This document shows positions 15,922-24,884 of a DNA stretch of 64,000 nucleotides, in pieces (within the stretch, counting starts at the first letter, position 1; each line of letters begins with the position of its first letter). The notes beneath the pieces are model-generated. The model did not search any database. It was given only the letters and a program-made list of their open reading frames with translations, and was not told the origin of the DNA. The stretch spans positions 1-64,000 of the forward strand of contig NZ_JAQLFJ010000011.1 of assembly GCF_028206795.1 (NCBI RefSeq), read 5' to 3'. The DNA comes from Collinsella aerofaciens. Its GTDB lineage: Bacteria; Actinomycetota; Coriobacteriia; Coriobacteriales; Coriobacteriaceae. The translations under genes were made by a program, and so were the position numbers.

Positions 15922-18630
15922 ATGCCCAAGATCGATGTAGAAGAACAGCTCAAACTGCGGTTTTTGCAACCGTTGCTCGCATGTATGCCCCGCCGTGTGG
16001 TGGTTTGGCACGATGCGGACGGCGAGTTTGCCCCTGAGTTTGAGCGATTGGCCGCCGAGGGATTCGATGGCGCGGGGACCGATGACGGCGTTATGCCTGT
16101 TCAAGGTGACTTTGAACGCCCGGTGCGATTTATTGAGGCCTGCGAGGGCCGCATGTTTGCCGTCAAGAAGCTAATCAACCGCGATGACCTTGCGAGCGAT
16201 ATCTTGTTGTATCGCCGTTGCCCGCGCGGCAGGCTTGAGGGCGATTGGCTTGCCGATGTTGAGCTGTATGCCGATCAGTTCCAGGCTGACTATCTTTCAC
16301 TTTTGGCCGATCAGCTGGGTATCGAGAATATTGACGCCGTGCGCGAGAGTCTGCGCGAGCACAAGACGTTCTATGATGCCAAGACCCGCTGCGCTAAGTT
16401 TGCCGCGTGTGTTCCGCATGCCTCGGGCGCATCCGATATCGAACTTGGCATCCTTACGGTGATTTTTGGCGGTAAAGAGCCTGGCGACGCGCGGCCCGCG
16501 TTTGTACTGCGCGGCTGTATGACCATGCTGCTGCACGAGGGGCCCGAGGCACTGGCCGAGTTGGCGGACAAGTACTGTGCGCGCGATGTTCTCTCTGCCT
16601 TCATTGTGCGTTGCTATGGGTTTGAGGGGCCGCTGTATGAGCGTGATTCGCTGCTTGCACTGGCATCCCACGTGTTCCTTACGGCGGCATCCACAGCGAT
16701 TCCCGAGGGAGCGCTCAAGGGACTCGAGCGTTTTGTGGCTCCTGCCTATGGTCCCTATTGTCTTGAGGCAGTGCGTACGTGGGACCAGGTTGCCGATGCT
16801 CAGGCTTCGAGCGAGGACCTATTTGAGATCTGCCGTTTGGTAGAGGATGCTCGCGGGCTCTTTGCACGGTTTGAGGCCTTGCCGATCGATGTGCTGGCCT
16901 CGCTTGATGTGTTCCCGTGCGTCAACGAGGCCGTGCTTTCGCAGCTGTTCTGCTCGTTTGCTCAGGGCGCGGACCGTGTTGAGGACGCGCGCACCTTTGC
17001 GGCGCGTCGCTGCGACCTGAGCTGGTACCGCCGTGTCGAGAGCTACTTTGACCTGCTTGTCGCCGTGGCCGATATGTGCGCGTTTAGGCAGGTGCACGCG
17101 GGCGGGTTCCATCTGGCGCAGCCCCAGCAGGTGTGGGATGCCTACACGTCCGATTGGTATGTCATGGACGCTGCCTATCGCCATATGTGCACCGCGTATT
17201 TGCGGGCACGCTCCGTCGAGTGCGATGTGCTCGAGGAACCTGCCCGAGCCGTAGTGGACTGGGCGGAGAATCTCTACAGTAACTGGTTCTTGGCCGATGC
17301 CAATGCATGCTGGGCATCGGCTGCGCAAGGGGAGTGGGCCGATTGCGGCTACATCGAGGGGCCCGAACGACAGGATGAGTTCTACTGGCACGTGCTGCCC
17401 GCCTTTGTGGGCTCTGCCAAAACGAAGGTCGTTATCGTGAGCGACGCGCTGCGCTATGAGGTGGCCCGCGACGTCGCGGCGCTGCTCGAGCGCGAGCGTG
17501 GCGGTAATGTCAAGGTCTCTAGCATGCAGGCGGTCTTTCCCTCCATTACCGAGGTTGGTATGCCCGCGCTGCTGCCACACCAAGCGCTTAAGCTTGCAGC
17601 GGATGGCTCGTTTGTGCTGGCTGACGGCATGCCCACTGCGACGACTCCGCAGCGCGAGGCCGTACTTGCCCACGTTGAGCCCACGGCCCGCGCTTTGCGC
17701 TCGAGCGCATTCCTCAACATGGCGGGAACCGAGCGTAAAGCGCTGCTCAAAGACTCCGAGCTCGTTTATCTCTACCACAACAAGATCGATGCCACGGGCG
17801 AGAAGGCCGCTACGCAGGATGACGTTTTCGATGCCTGCGCGGACGCCGTGGAGGAACTTGCCGCATTGGCGCGACGCGTGTGCACCGACGCTCCGGGCGC
17901 GCGTGTTGTTATAACGGCGGATCATGGCTTTATCTACACGCGTCGGGAACTTAACGAGTGCCAGATGCTCGGCAAGCCAGACCTTCCCTTCCTTGACGCT
18001 CCCGTCATGCACGGCAAACGTCATCTGGTGGTGCCCAACGAGGCCGTGGCCAAGCTTTCGGACGAGGCGCGCGGGGTGTTTGCTGATGTTGACATGGGGC
18101 GTTTGGGTGCCGGCTTTGAGGGGTTTGCCCCGCGTGAGAACGTGCACTTCAAACGACCCGGCGGTACTAACAACTACGTACACGGCGGCATGAGCCTGCA
18201 GGAGCTTTGCGTGCCCGTTATCGGATTTTGGCGTGCGCGCTCGGGTTCCAAGGACTTTGTCGATGCGCGTGCGGCGACGCTGCGCGTACTTAGTGAGGGA
18301 CGCCGAGTGACCAACTCGCTCTTTTCGGTCAATTTGATCCAGGAAGAACCTGCCCAAGGTAAGGTCTTGCCGTGCGAGTACGAGTTGGTGTTTACCGATG
18401 CAAGTGGCAACGAGGTGAGCGATACGGTCAAGGCGCATGCCAACAAGACTTCTGTTAACTCGCAGGAGCGCGTGGTGCATGCCAAGTTTGCGTTGCATGC
18501 AGCGGATGGATTCTCGGCCAAGGGTCCGTACTATCTGGTCTGCCGCGAGCGCGAGACGGGCAAGATCGTTTGGCGCGAGACGTACACCATCGCTGTTTCA
18601 TTTGCCCCCGTTGCTGATTTTGGTTTTTAG
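15922..18630 (+). CDS. pglZ: BREX alkaline-phosphatase-like protein PglZ
   Basis: PglZ, 902 residues, the near-universal core protein of BREX systems, with an alkaline phosphatase-type fold. The metal-site motifs are present: VVIVSDALRYE with D508, and VITADHGFIYTR with D667-H668-G669, followed by the glycine-rich NNYVHGGMSLQE further on. The N-terminal 450 residues are the helical region typical of type 1 PglZ. TAAGGA precedes ATG 15922 at a good distance, and the stop is only a few bases from the brxL ribosome binding site. PglZ proteins have been reported to act as nucleases or phosphodiesterases and to interact with BrxB and PglX. No missing catalytic residue is evident. Confidence 0.95.
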   Translation: MPKIDVEEQLKLRFLQPLLACMPRRVVVWHDADGEFAPEFERLAAEGFDGAGTDDGVMPVQGDFERPVRFIEACEGRMFAVKKLINRDDLASDILLYRRCPRGRLEGDWLADVELYADQFQADYLSLLADQLGIENIDAVRESLREHKTFYDAKTRCAKFAACVPHASGASDIELGILTVIFGGKEPGDARPAFVLRGCMTMLLHEGPEALAELADKYCARDVLSAFIVRCYGFEGPLYERDSLLALASHVFLTAASTAIPEGALKGLERFVAPAYGPYCLEAVRTWDQVADAQASSEDLFEICRLVEDARGLFARFEALPIDVLASLDVFPCVNEAVLSQLFCSFAQGADRVEDARTFAARRCDLSWYRRVESYFDLLVAVADMCAFRQVHAGGFHLAQPQQVWDAYTSDWYVMDAAYRHMCTAYLRARSVECDVLEEPARAVVDWAENLYSNWFLADANACWASAAQGEWADCGYIEGPERQDEFYWHVLPAFVGSAKTKVVIVSDALRYEVARDVAALLERERGGNVKVSSMQAVFPSITEVGMPALLPHQALKLAADGSFVLADGMPTATTPQREAVLAHVEPTARALRSSAFLNMAGTERKALLKDSELVYLYHNKIDATGEKAATQDDVFDACADAVEELAALARRVCTDAPGARVVITADHGFIYTRRELNECQMLGKPDLPFLDAPVMHGKRHLVVPNEAVAKLSDEARGVFADVDMGRLGAGFEGFAPRENVHFKRPGGTNNYVHGGMSLQELCVPVIGFWRARSGSKDFVDARAATLRVLSEGRRVTNSLFSVNLIQEEPAQGKVLPCEYELVFTDASGNEVSDTVKAHANKTSVNSQERVVHAKFALHAADGFSAKGPYYLVCRERETGKIVWRETYTIAVSFAPVADFGF

Positions 18631-18641
18631 GAGTGTGCCCT

Positions 18642-20975
18642 ATGTTTGATAGCCATGACGACGATCTGTGGGAAGTCCCCTCGATTGATGCGGATGTGCC
18701 CGAGCAGGCTGCGGTGCCTACAGGGGTGGCCGTGCCTGCTGCGGAGGCTGAGACTGCCGCGCCCGTTGAAGCTGCCGCGCCCGCCGAGGGTGAATCCTCG
18801 ACCGATGGCTATGACCAGGCCGTGGCCGAGGACCCCGAGGGCGACGGCTACGACATGGATGGGCTGGACGGCAAACTGCTCGAGCACTTTGCTGGCAAGA
18901 TCGTGCGCAAGGACCTGACGGCCCTTATGAAGCGCGGCGCCAACGTGCCCACCTTTGTGCTGGAGTACCTGCTAGGCATGTACTGCTCAACTGACGACGA
19001 GGATGCCGTGGCAGAGGGTTTGGAGCGCATCCGCAGGATCCTCACCGATAACTACGTGCGTCCCGACGAGTCCGAGCGCATTAAGTCCAAGATCCGCGAA
19101 CTGGGCCGCTTTACCATCATCGATAAGGTGACGGCCAAGCTCGACGAGTACAAAGACATTTACGTGGCGTCGTTTGCCAATCTGACCATCGAGCCGTTTG
19201 TGATGCCGGCCGAGTACGTGCGCGACTATTCCAAGATTCTGCAAGGCGGCATTTGGTGCATTATGAGCATCGAGTATCGTCACCCCTTGGATGAGGAAGA
19301 CGAGTTTGGCATGGAGGTCTTTGGCGACGATGCGCCGCGCCGCTCCAAGGCCAAGCGCAAAAAGCGCGGACCCGAGGACTCTCCGTTTAGTGTGGCGTCG
19401 CTCACGCCCATCCAGATGCCCAATCTAGACCTGGATGCCATGGTCGACGAGCGCCAGTACTTTACGCGCGACGAGTGGCTCAACATGCTGCTGCGCTCGG
19501 CTGGCTATGAGCCCAGCGAGCTTTCCGAGAAGGAGCGCCTGCACTTTATCGAGCGCATGGTGCCGCTGATCGAGCGCAACTACAATCTGTGCGAGCTGGG
19601 TCCCCGCGGCACCGGCAAGAGCCATATCTACAAAGAGGTCTCGCCTTACGCCATCTTGCTTTCGGGCGGCCAGACCACTACGGCCAACCTGTTCGGCCGC
19701 ATGAACTCCATGCGCGCCGACCGTGTGGGCTTGGTGGGTCACTGGGACTGCGTGACGTTCGACGAGGTCGCCGGCATGCGCTTTAAGGACACCAATGCCG
19801 TGCAGATCATGAAGGACTATATGGCGAGCGGCAGCTACGCGCGCGGCCGCGACCAGATCAACGCCGATGCCTCCATGGTCTTTGAGGGCAACATCAACGA
19901 CACTGTGCAAAACGTCCTTAAGACCACGCACCTGTTTGATCCGTTCCCGCCGGAGTTTAACAACGATTCGGCTTTTTTCGACCGTATCCATTATTACCTG
20001 CCGGGCTGGGAGATTCCCAAGATGCGCTCGAGTCTGCTGACCGGGCATTACGGCCTGATCACCGACTGCCTGTCGGAGTTTTGCAAGGAGATGCGCCGCA
20101 AGGACTTTACGCACCATATCGACCGGTATTTCCGCTTTAACAGCGACTTTAACAAGCGCGACGAGATCGCCGTGCGCAAGACCTTTAGCGGCCTGGCCAA
20201 GCTGCTGTTCCCCGACGAGGCCATGGACAAGGACGACGTGCGCTGGCTGCTGGACTATGCCATCGAGGGCCGTCGCCGCGTAAAGGAGCAGCTCAAGATT
20301 ATGGCGGGCGTCGAGTTTATCGACGTCAACCTGGGCTATATGGATGCCGACAACCCGCAGGACGTGCATGTGGTGCGCGTGCCCGAGCAGAGCGAGGACA
20401 CGCTGATTCCCGACGGGCCGCTGCTGTCCGGTCACGTGTTTGGCGTGGGCAGATCGCAGGGCGGCGAGGTCGCCGTGTACAAGCTGGAGAACAAGGCCGT
20501 TGCCGGCGAGTGCAAGTTTAAGCACGAGGGCGTGGCCTTTAACAAGCCGGTGCGCGATACGCTGGAGGCCGCGTTCGACAACTTTGTGAACCTGGCGAAC
20601 CGCGTGGCGCCGGGCATGCACATTGGCTCCAAGGACTACCTGCTGTTCTACAACGACTTGCAGAGCAAGGGCCTGTCCGAAGAAGTTTCGCTCGCCGAGT
20701 TTGTGGGCCTGTGCTCCGCGGCCTGCAACCGCCCGGTGATGCCCGCGCTGGCGATTCCTGGAATCTTGCGCATGTCGGGTTCTATGGACGAGATCCGTGG
20801 GCTCGAGGACATTATGCGCGTGGCCAAAAACGCTGGTGCTAAGCGCGTGATTTTGCCGCTGAGCGCCATCGCGGGCCTACAGAGTGTTTCGTCCGAGATT
20901 ATTTCGGGGTTGAGCCCGGTGTTCTACATGGATGGCGACCCGGTCGACGCCGCAAAGAAGGCGCTGGATCTGTAG
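18642..20975 (+). CDS. brxL: BREX Lon-like AAA+ protein BrxL
   Basis: BrxL, 777 residues: an AAA+ ATPase with a Lon-like C-terminal domain that forms rings on DNA and is needed for phage exclusion but not methylation in studied systems. Walker A is GPRGTGKS (residues 320-327), followed by VTFDEVAGM (Walker B-like). The conserved family start, LLEHFAGKIVRKDLTALMKR, begins only near residue 82. Before it is an acidic, Ala/Pro-rich and probably disordered extension that most BrxL proteins (about 680 residues) lack. I chose ATG 18642 because AGGAG lies eight bases upstream; the GTG at 18633 is too close to that site. The gene begins immediately after pglZ, so the two are surely cotranscribed. Confidence 0.95.
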   Translation: MFDSHDDDLWEVPSIDADVPEQAAVPTGVAVPAAEAETAAPVEAAAPAEGESSTDGYDQAVAEDPEGDGYDMDGLDGKLLEHFAGKIVRKDLTALMKRGANVPTFVLEYLLGMYCSTDDEDAVAEGLERIRRILTDNYVRPDESERIKSKIRELGRFTIIDKVTAKLDEYKDIYVASFANLTIEPFVMPAEYVRDYSKILQGGIWCIMSIEYRHPLDEEDEFGMEVFGDDAPRRSKAKRKKRGPEDSPFSVASLTPIQMPNLDLDAMVDERQYFTRDEWLNMLLRSAGYEPSELSEKERLHFIERMVPLIERNYNLCELGPRGTGKSHIYKEVSPYAILLSGGQTTTANLFGRMNSMRADRVGLVGHWDCVTFDEVAGMRFKDTNAVQIMKDYMASGSYARGRDQINADASMVFEGNINDTVQNVLKTTHLFDPFPPEFNNDSAFFDRIHYYLPGWEIPKMRSSLLTGHYGLITDCLSEFCKEMRRKDFTHHIDRYFRFNSDFNKRDEIAVRKTFSGLAKLLFPDEAMDKDDVRWLLDYAIEGRRRVKEQLKIMAGVEFIDVNLGYMDADNPQDVHVVRVPEQSEDTLIPDGPLLSGHVFGVGRSQGGEVAVYKLENKAVAGECKFKHEGVAFNKPVRDTLEAAFDNFVNLANRVAPGMHIGSKDYLLFYNDLQSKGLSEEVSLAEFVGLCSAACNRPVMPALAIPGILRMSGSMDEIRGLEDIMRVAKNAGAKRVILPLSAIAGLQSVSSEIISGLSPVFYMDGDPVDAAKKALDL

Positions 20976-21049
20976 AAGTGCGGGCGAGCGGGCTTGCGTG
21001 CGCGTGGGCCCGCGAGCGTATTGGCGTGTTCGGGTAAGGAGGCCTTGCC

Positions 21050-22414
21050 ATGGCGGGCGAGCGTTCTGTTGGCGAGCTGCTCGACGAGCTGTTTGGCTTT
21101 GAATCGGTGGCCAAGCGTCAGACGGCGCTTGAGCAGTACGATCGTGGGGAGTTGGTGCGCAAGGCGCGCTCCCGCGAGCTGCTGGGTGTGCTTAGGGGCG
21201 TCGAGGCTGCCGAGCACGCTGCGCGCGACTCTGCCGTGCAGGCTGTTGACGGGTATGTTCGCCGTGTCGAGGGCGCGGCCCTTGCGCGCGCTCGCAAGCA
21301 GGCGGGTGTTGTGGGCCCGCTGCAGATGGAGCGCCGCTATGCTGCCTTTTTGCGTATGGAGGACAAGGCCGAACTGTTGGCCCGCTTGGAGCAGACGCTT
21401 GCGTTTATCGAGGTAAAGCTGCGTGCCAATACGGCGGACAGGGTTCGTGCGGCATACGATGCTGCGGGGGCTTTGGTGTTGCAGGGCGCGGCGCGTCTGA
21501 GTGACGCGCGCGTTGTGGATGCCGCACCCTTGGATGCCGATCTGCTATGCACGCAGCTGGAGCAGCTGCGTTGCACCGCCGATACAACGGACCTTGCCGG
21601 CATGATTACGGCGACGTTTGAGTCCGAGCTGAGTGCGACTGGTCCGCAGCGCGCTGATGGGTTTACGGGCGATTTGGCTGGCGATGTTGCTGGTGACGTG
21701 GCGTTGGAGCGCGAACTTACCAACGTGCGCGGCGCTGCGCAGCGAGCGCGCTTGGCGGCGCAGGCGTATCGGGCCGAGCGCGCCGCCCGCGTTGCGGGGA
21801 GCACGGTGGAGCCGGTATTGTTGCCCGAGCCTTCGTGCGTTGCGTGCGAGACGGCGTGCGATGCCGGTTTGCTTGCCGAGCTGCTCGTTCAGGTTAAGAA
21901 GTCGTTTGAGACCTACCGTCGTGTTGTTGCCGACGGCGGGTTGTTCTGTGCGTTTGGCTCTGGCTCGCCGCATGGGATATGCCGGGGTTCGTGCTATTTA
22001 GACTACGATTCTCGGCTTGACGAAGACGTGCTGGTGGGCGAGTACGATGGCGCTACCAGGCATGATGTTTGCCGTGAGGTTCCGATTCCCGAGCTTGTGG
22101 ATGAGGTTTCGGCCGAGGGCGGCGACTCGCTCGAGGTTGCCGTGGCGCGCATGCGTGAGTTTAATGCGCGCCGCTACGAAGGTGTGCTGGACGAGGACCC
22201 CGCGCGCCATGTGAATGCGTTTTGGTATGGACTCAAAAAGCTCAGCCAGTATTGCGAGGCCGCCGTGCGTGTGGATGAGCGTGCTTGGGATTGCTTTATC
22301 GATAAGGTACAGTTCGCCTACGATGAACCCGTGGGGCGCCTGGCCACGCAGATGGACGACAAGCAGGTTGCGGCTTTTGTTGCTGCCGTGGAAGTGCTCG
22401 GTGCTAGTGAGTAG
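21050..22414 (+). CDS. Unrecognised BREX-operon protein
   Basis: A 454-residue protein I do not recognise. It follows brxL by 74 bases in the same orientation with a strong AAGGAGG site, so it is very likely part of the BREX transcript. The first 260 residues are Ala/Arg/Glu-rich and helical with probable coiled coil (LARLEQTLAFIEVKLRANTA). A cysteine cluster follows (EPSCVACETACDAG), then a second one (HGICRGSCYLDYDSRLDED), and then an acidic region ending in a conserved-looking helical tail. The four to six cysteines could bind zinc. No known accessory BREX protein (BrxD, BrxE, BrxF, BrxHI, BrxHII, BrxU, BrxR) resembles it to my eye. Codon use is like the neighbours. Confidence 0.7.
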   Translation: MAGERSVGELLDELFGFESVAKRQTALEQYDRGELVRKARSRELLGVLRGVEAAEHAARDSAVQAVDGYVRRVEGAALARARKQAGVVGPLQMERRYAAFLRMEDKAELLARLEQTLAFIEVKLRANTADRVRAAYDAAGALVLQGAARLSDARVVDAAPLDADLLCTQLEQLRCTADTTDLAGMITATFESELSATGPQRADGFTGDLAGDVAGDVALERELTNVRGAAQRARLAAQAYRAERAARVAGSTVEPVLLPEPSCVACETACDAGLLAELLVQVKKSFETYRRVVADGGLFCAFGSGSPHGICRGSCYLDYDSRLDEDVLVGEYDGATRHDVCREVPIPELVDEVSAEGGDSLEVAVARMREFNARRYEGVLDEDPARHVNAFWYGLKKLSQYCEAAVRVDERAWDCFIDKVQFAYDEPVGRLATQMDDKQVAAFVAAVEVLGASE

Positions 22415-22441
22415 GGGCTTGGCTCGATAGGAGGTTGCACC

Positions 22442-22633
22442 ATGAAGATCGAAGTCGATGTTGACCAGCTGCGCGAGGGCCTGCTCGACCGCGCGGGGAG
22501 TGCGGCAGGCGTTGGCTTTCCCGCTGCCATGCTCGACGTGATGGATATCGAGGACGAGTCGCCCCAAGAGCTCCTAGCCCGAGCCGAACGCGAAGGCCTC
22601 GACCTCCGCGACTTTGCCGTCGACGATGACTAG
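22442..22633 (+). CDS. Small acidic protein at end of BREX operon
   Basis: A 63-residue, highly acidic protein (MKIEVDVDQLREGLLDRAG at the start, LDLRDFAVDDD at the end) with a strong ribosome binding site (AGGAGG, seven bases before ATG 22442), 27 bases after the preceding gene. The spacing and site make it a genuine gene rather than a chance frame. Charge and size suggest a partner or inhibitor of a basic or DNA-binding protein, by analogy with small DNA mimics, but nothing in the sequence proves this. It is immediately followed by an intergenic repeat. Confidence 0.65.
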   Translation: MKIEVDVDQLREGLLDRAGSAAGVGFPAAMLDVMDIEDESPQELLARAEREGLDLRDFAVDDD

Positions 22634-22945
22634 GGTAGCTTATTTGGGACGGGTGTCTGCGCCCGCAGCTGCGCGAAAATACACGATAGGCCGTCGCAAT
22701 GGAGTCTAACGACCCTGCGATTGCTCTATTTTGACTGCCCGCAGGCTAAGTGAGTAGGCTTTTTTGAAAATCCTGAGCATACGACAAATTTGCTTCAGCA
22801 AATCCGCAGGTAACAGACTTGTGCTTTGGTGACGTGGTCGGCAATTCGGCAAAAGTCTACTCACTTAGTTTTGAGAGACACTAATTGTCCGCAACGAGAT
22901 CCCAGACGGGGCGATTGATGCGCAAATGTAGCCAATTCGGGACGG
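22634..22945. repeat. Intergenic palindromic repeat, copy A
   Basis: About 310 bases filling the gap between the BREX operon and the antiporter gene. The head reads AGCTTATTTGGGACGGG. Inside, a 123-base unit (22746-22868) is bounded by CTAAGTGAGTAGGCTTTT and its inverse AAAAGTCTACTCACTTAG, with an asymmetric core containing CCGCAGGTAACAGACTTGTG. A second copy with the same unit length lies at 25734-26100. No coding capacity is evident; it looks like a non-autonomous mobile element or REP/BIME-type repeat. Confidence 0.8.
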
Positions 22946-22958
22946 CTGTCCCTGGCCG

Positions 22959-24560
22959 CTACGACGCGAGCGTGGCGATGACGGCTTCGTCGCCGGCGTG
23001 GACTTGGGTGTCGCCGTCGGGGATGATCGTCTGGCCTTCGCGCTTGAGCATTACCACGATAAACGGGTGCTTGCCCTGCGGCACGTCGCGCAGGCGCTGG
23101 CCGGCCAGGCGACCGTGGGGAGTCACGGTGACCTCGCGCAGCGTAACCTCGGCGCGCTCCTCAAACGTCGGGGCGGCCATTACCAGAAGGTCGCCTTCCT
23201 CGATGACGGTATCGCCGTTGGGCAGCACCGGGTGCGCTCCATCGCGCAGCACCAGGACCACGAGCATATCCGTCGCACTGCCAATATCCGCGAGCGAGCG
23301 TCCGGCAAACGGATGGCCCGCGCCCACCTTGAGCTTGACGAACGACATACCGTCCTCGTCGCGGTAATCGTTAAAGGTGCGGCGCACATCGCCTTCCGCG
23401 TCGATCATGTCGAGCTTCTTTGCCACCGCCGGCAGCAGCGAGCCCTGCACCACAATGCTCGACACGGCAATCACAAAGACAAGGTCAAATAGGTCGTGGC
23501 CACCGGGGACGCCGGCCACCACGGCAAAGAGGCTAAACACGACTGAAGCCGCGCCGCGCAGGCCCGCCCAGCTTACGAGCGCAACTTGGCGGGGGTTCGT
23601 CTTAAAGGGCGCCAGTAGCATGCCAACGGCAATGGGGCGGCTCACAAAGAGCATAAACGCCATGAGCGCCAGGCCGGGTAGCAGCATTTGCGGCAGGCGC
23701 GCGGGCGTGACGAGCAGGCCGAGCAAGAAGAAGATCGTCATCTCGGCCATCTCGGTAAGGGTGTCAAAGAAGTGCGCCATCTCGACCTTGCCGGTGATGT
23801 CGCTCGCGCCCAGCACAATGCCTGCCAGGTATACGGCCAAAAAGCCGTTGCCGCCCAGGTAGCTCGGCAGTGCGTAGGCGACGATCGCCACGGCGAACAA
23901 GAAGATGGTCTGCGCGCCTTCGGCCGTTGCGTGTGCGCGCTCAATCAGACGGCTGGATGTCCAGCCGATGGCAAGGCCCAACCCCACGCCCAGGATGATC
24001 TGCTTGGTCAGCAGCACGGGAATGTCGATGTTGCCACCCGCCGCGAGGGTGGCGAGTACCGCGGTGAGCATGTAGGCGACGGGGTCGTTGGAGCCCGATT
24101 CGACCTCGAGCAGCGAGTCGGTGCCGCCCTTTAGCGACAGGTTGTGCTCGCGCAGCACGCTAAAGACGCTCGCCGCGTCGGTCGACGCCACGACCGAGCC
24201 CAGCAGCAGGCCGCCAATCCAGTCGAAGCCCAGTGCGAAGTGTGCGAACACGCCAGTGATGCCGGCGGTGGTGATAACGCCGAGCGTGCTCAGCAGCACA
24301 GCGGGCGCGGCGACGGGTTTGGCACGGTCGATGTTGGTGTTAAAGCCGCCGTAGAACATGATGAATAGCAGCGCCGTGCTGCAGACGGTTTCGGTGAGCG
24401 CGTAGTCGCTAAAGTCGATGTGCGCCGGACCGTTGACGCCGAGCAGCATGCCGAGCGCAATAAAGATGAGGAGGGTGGGGAAGGGGAGTTTTTTGCCGAC
24501 GGGTTTGATGGTCAGGCACAAAATGATGACGAGGCCGATAAAGAGAAGTATCTGGTTCAT
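22959..24560 (-). CDS. Cation/proton antiporter of the NhaP2/CPA1 type with two TrkA-C domains
   Basis: A 533-residue inner-membrane antiporter. Residues 1 to about 385 are membrane segments of the CPA fold, including VASTDAASVFSVLREHNLS with the paired acidic positions of the ion site and ESGSNDPVAYMLT, a motif of potassium/proton antiporters of the NhaP2 (CvrA) group. The soluble tail has two TrkA-C (RCK-C) units, SFVKLKVGAGHPFAGRSLAD and REVTVTPHGRLAGQRLRDVP, which bind regulatory nucleotides or ions in relatives. The likely role is potassium or sodium exchange for protons, in pH and turgor control. It is transcribed alone, away from the phosphatase gene. Ion specificity cannot be decided from sequence. 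Confidence 0.87.
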   Translation of the reverse strand: MNQILLFIGLVIILCLTIKPVGKKLPFPTLLIFIALGMLLGVNGPAHIDFSDYALTETVCSTALLFIMFYGGFNTNIDRAKPVAAPAVLLSTLGVITTAGITGVFAHFALGFDWIGGLLLGSVVASTDAASVFSVLREHNLSLKGGTDSLLEVESGSNDPVAYMLTAVLATLAAGGNIDIPVLLTKQIILGVGLGLAIGWTSSRLIERAHATAEGAQTIFLFAVAIVAYALPSYLGGNGFLAVYLAGIVLGASDITGKVEMAHFFDTLTEMAEMTIFFLLGLLVTPARLPQMLLPGLALMAFMLFVSRPIAVGMLLAPFKTNPRQVALVSWAGLRGAASVVFSLFAVVAGVPGGHDLFDLVFVIAVSSIVVQGSLLPAVAKKLDMIDAEGDVRRTFNDYRDEDGMSFVKLKVGAGHPFAGRSLADIGSATDMLVVLVLRDGAHPVLPNGDTVIEEGDLLVMAAPTFEERAEVTLREVTVTPHGRLAGQRLRDVPQGKHPFIVVMLKREGQTIIPDGDTQVHAGDEAVIATLAS

Positions 24561-24780
24561 GGATAGTGTCCGCTCCTGGGTGGTTGGCGTGGCACGGTCA
24601 GTTGTCTGCGGTTATTTGTACCCAAAGATGGTGGGTTTATGGACCTGGATTGCGGGCGTGCGCATTTTCGACACGAGGCGCGGCGTGTGCGACGCTGGTC
24701 GGGGCGCCGGGCCTGACGGCGTGACGTGAGCGGCGCGGGTTGGCAGGCGTGCGCTGGTGACCGTTGACGGTATACAACCC

Positions 24781-24809
24781 TTTCCAGCTTTATTGCAACG
24801 GAGTACAAT
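24781..24809 (+). promoter_or_regulatory. Candidate promoter of the phosphatase gene
   Basis: TTTCCA, a 17-base spacer, then TACAAT, about 75 bases before the start codon at 24885. The rest of the 324-base divergent gap (24561-24884) shows nothing else I can name. Confidence 0.4.
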
Positions 24810-24884
24810 GGGTAACGTTTAAGTTCAACTTGAAGTTTTAGTTGCGGCTTCGGGCTTCGGCCGCAAAGTAAAGAGAGGCGTTCC

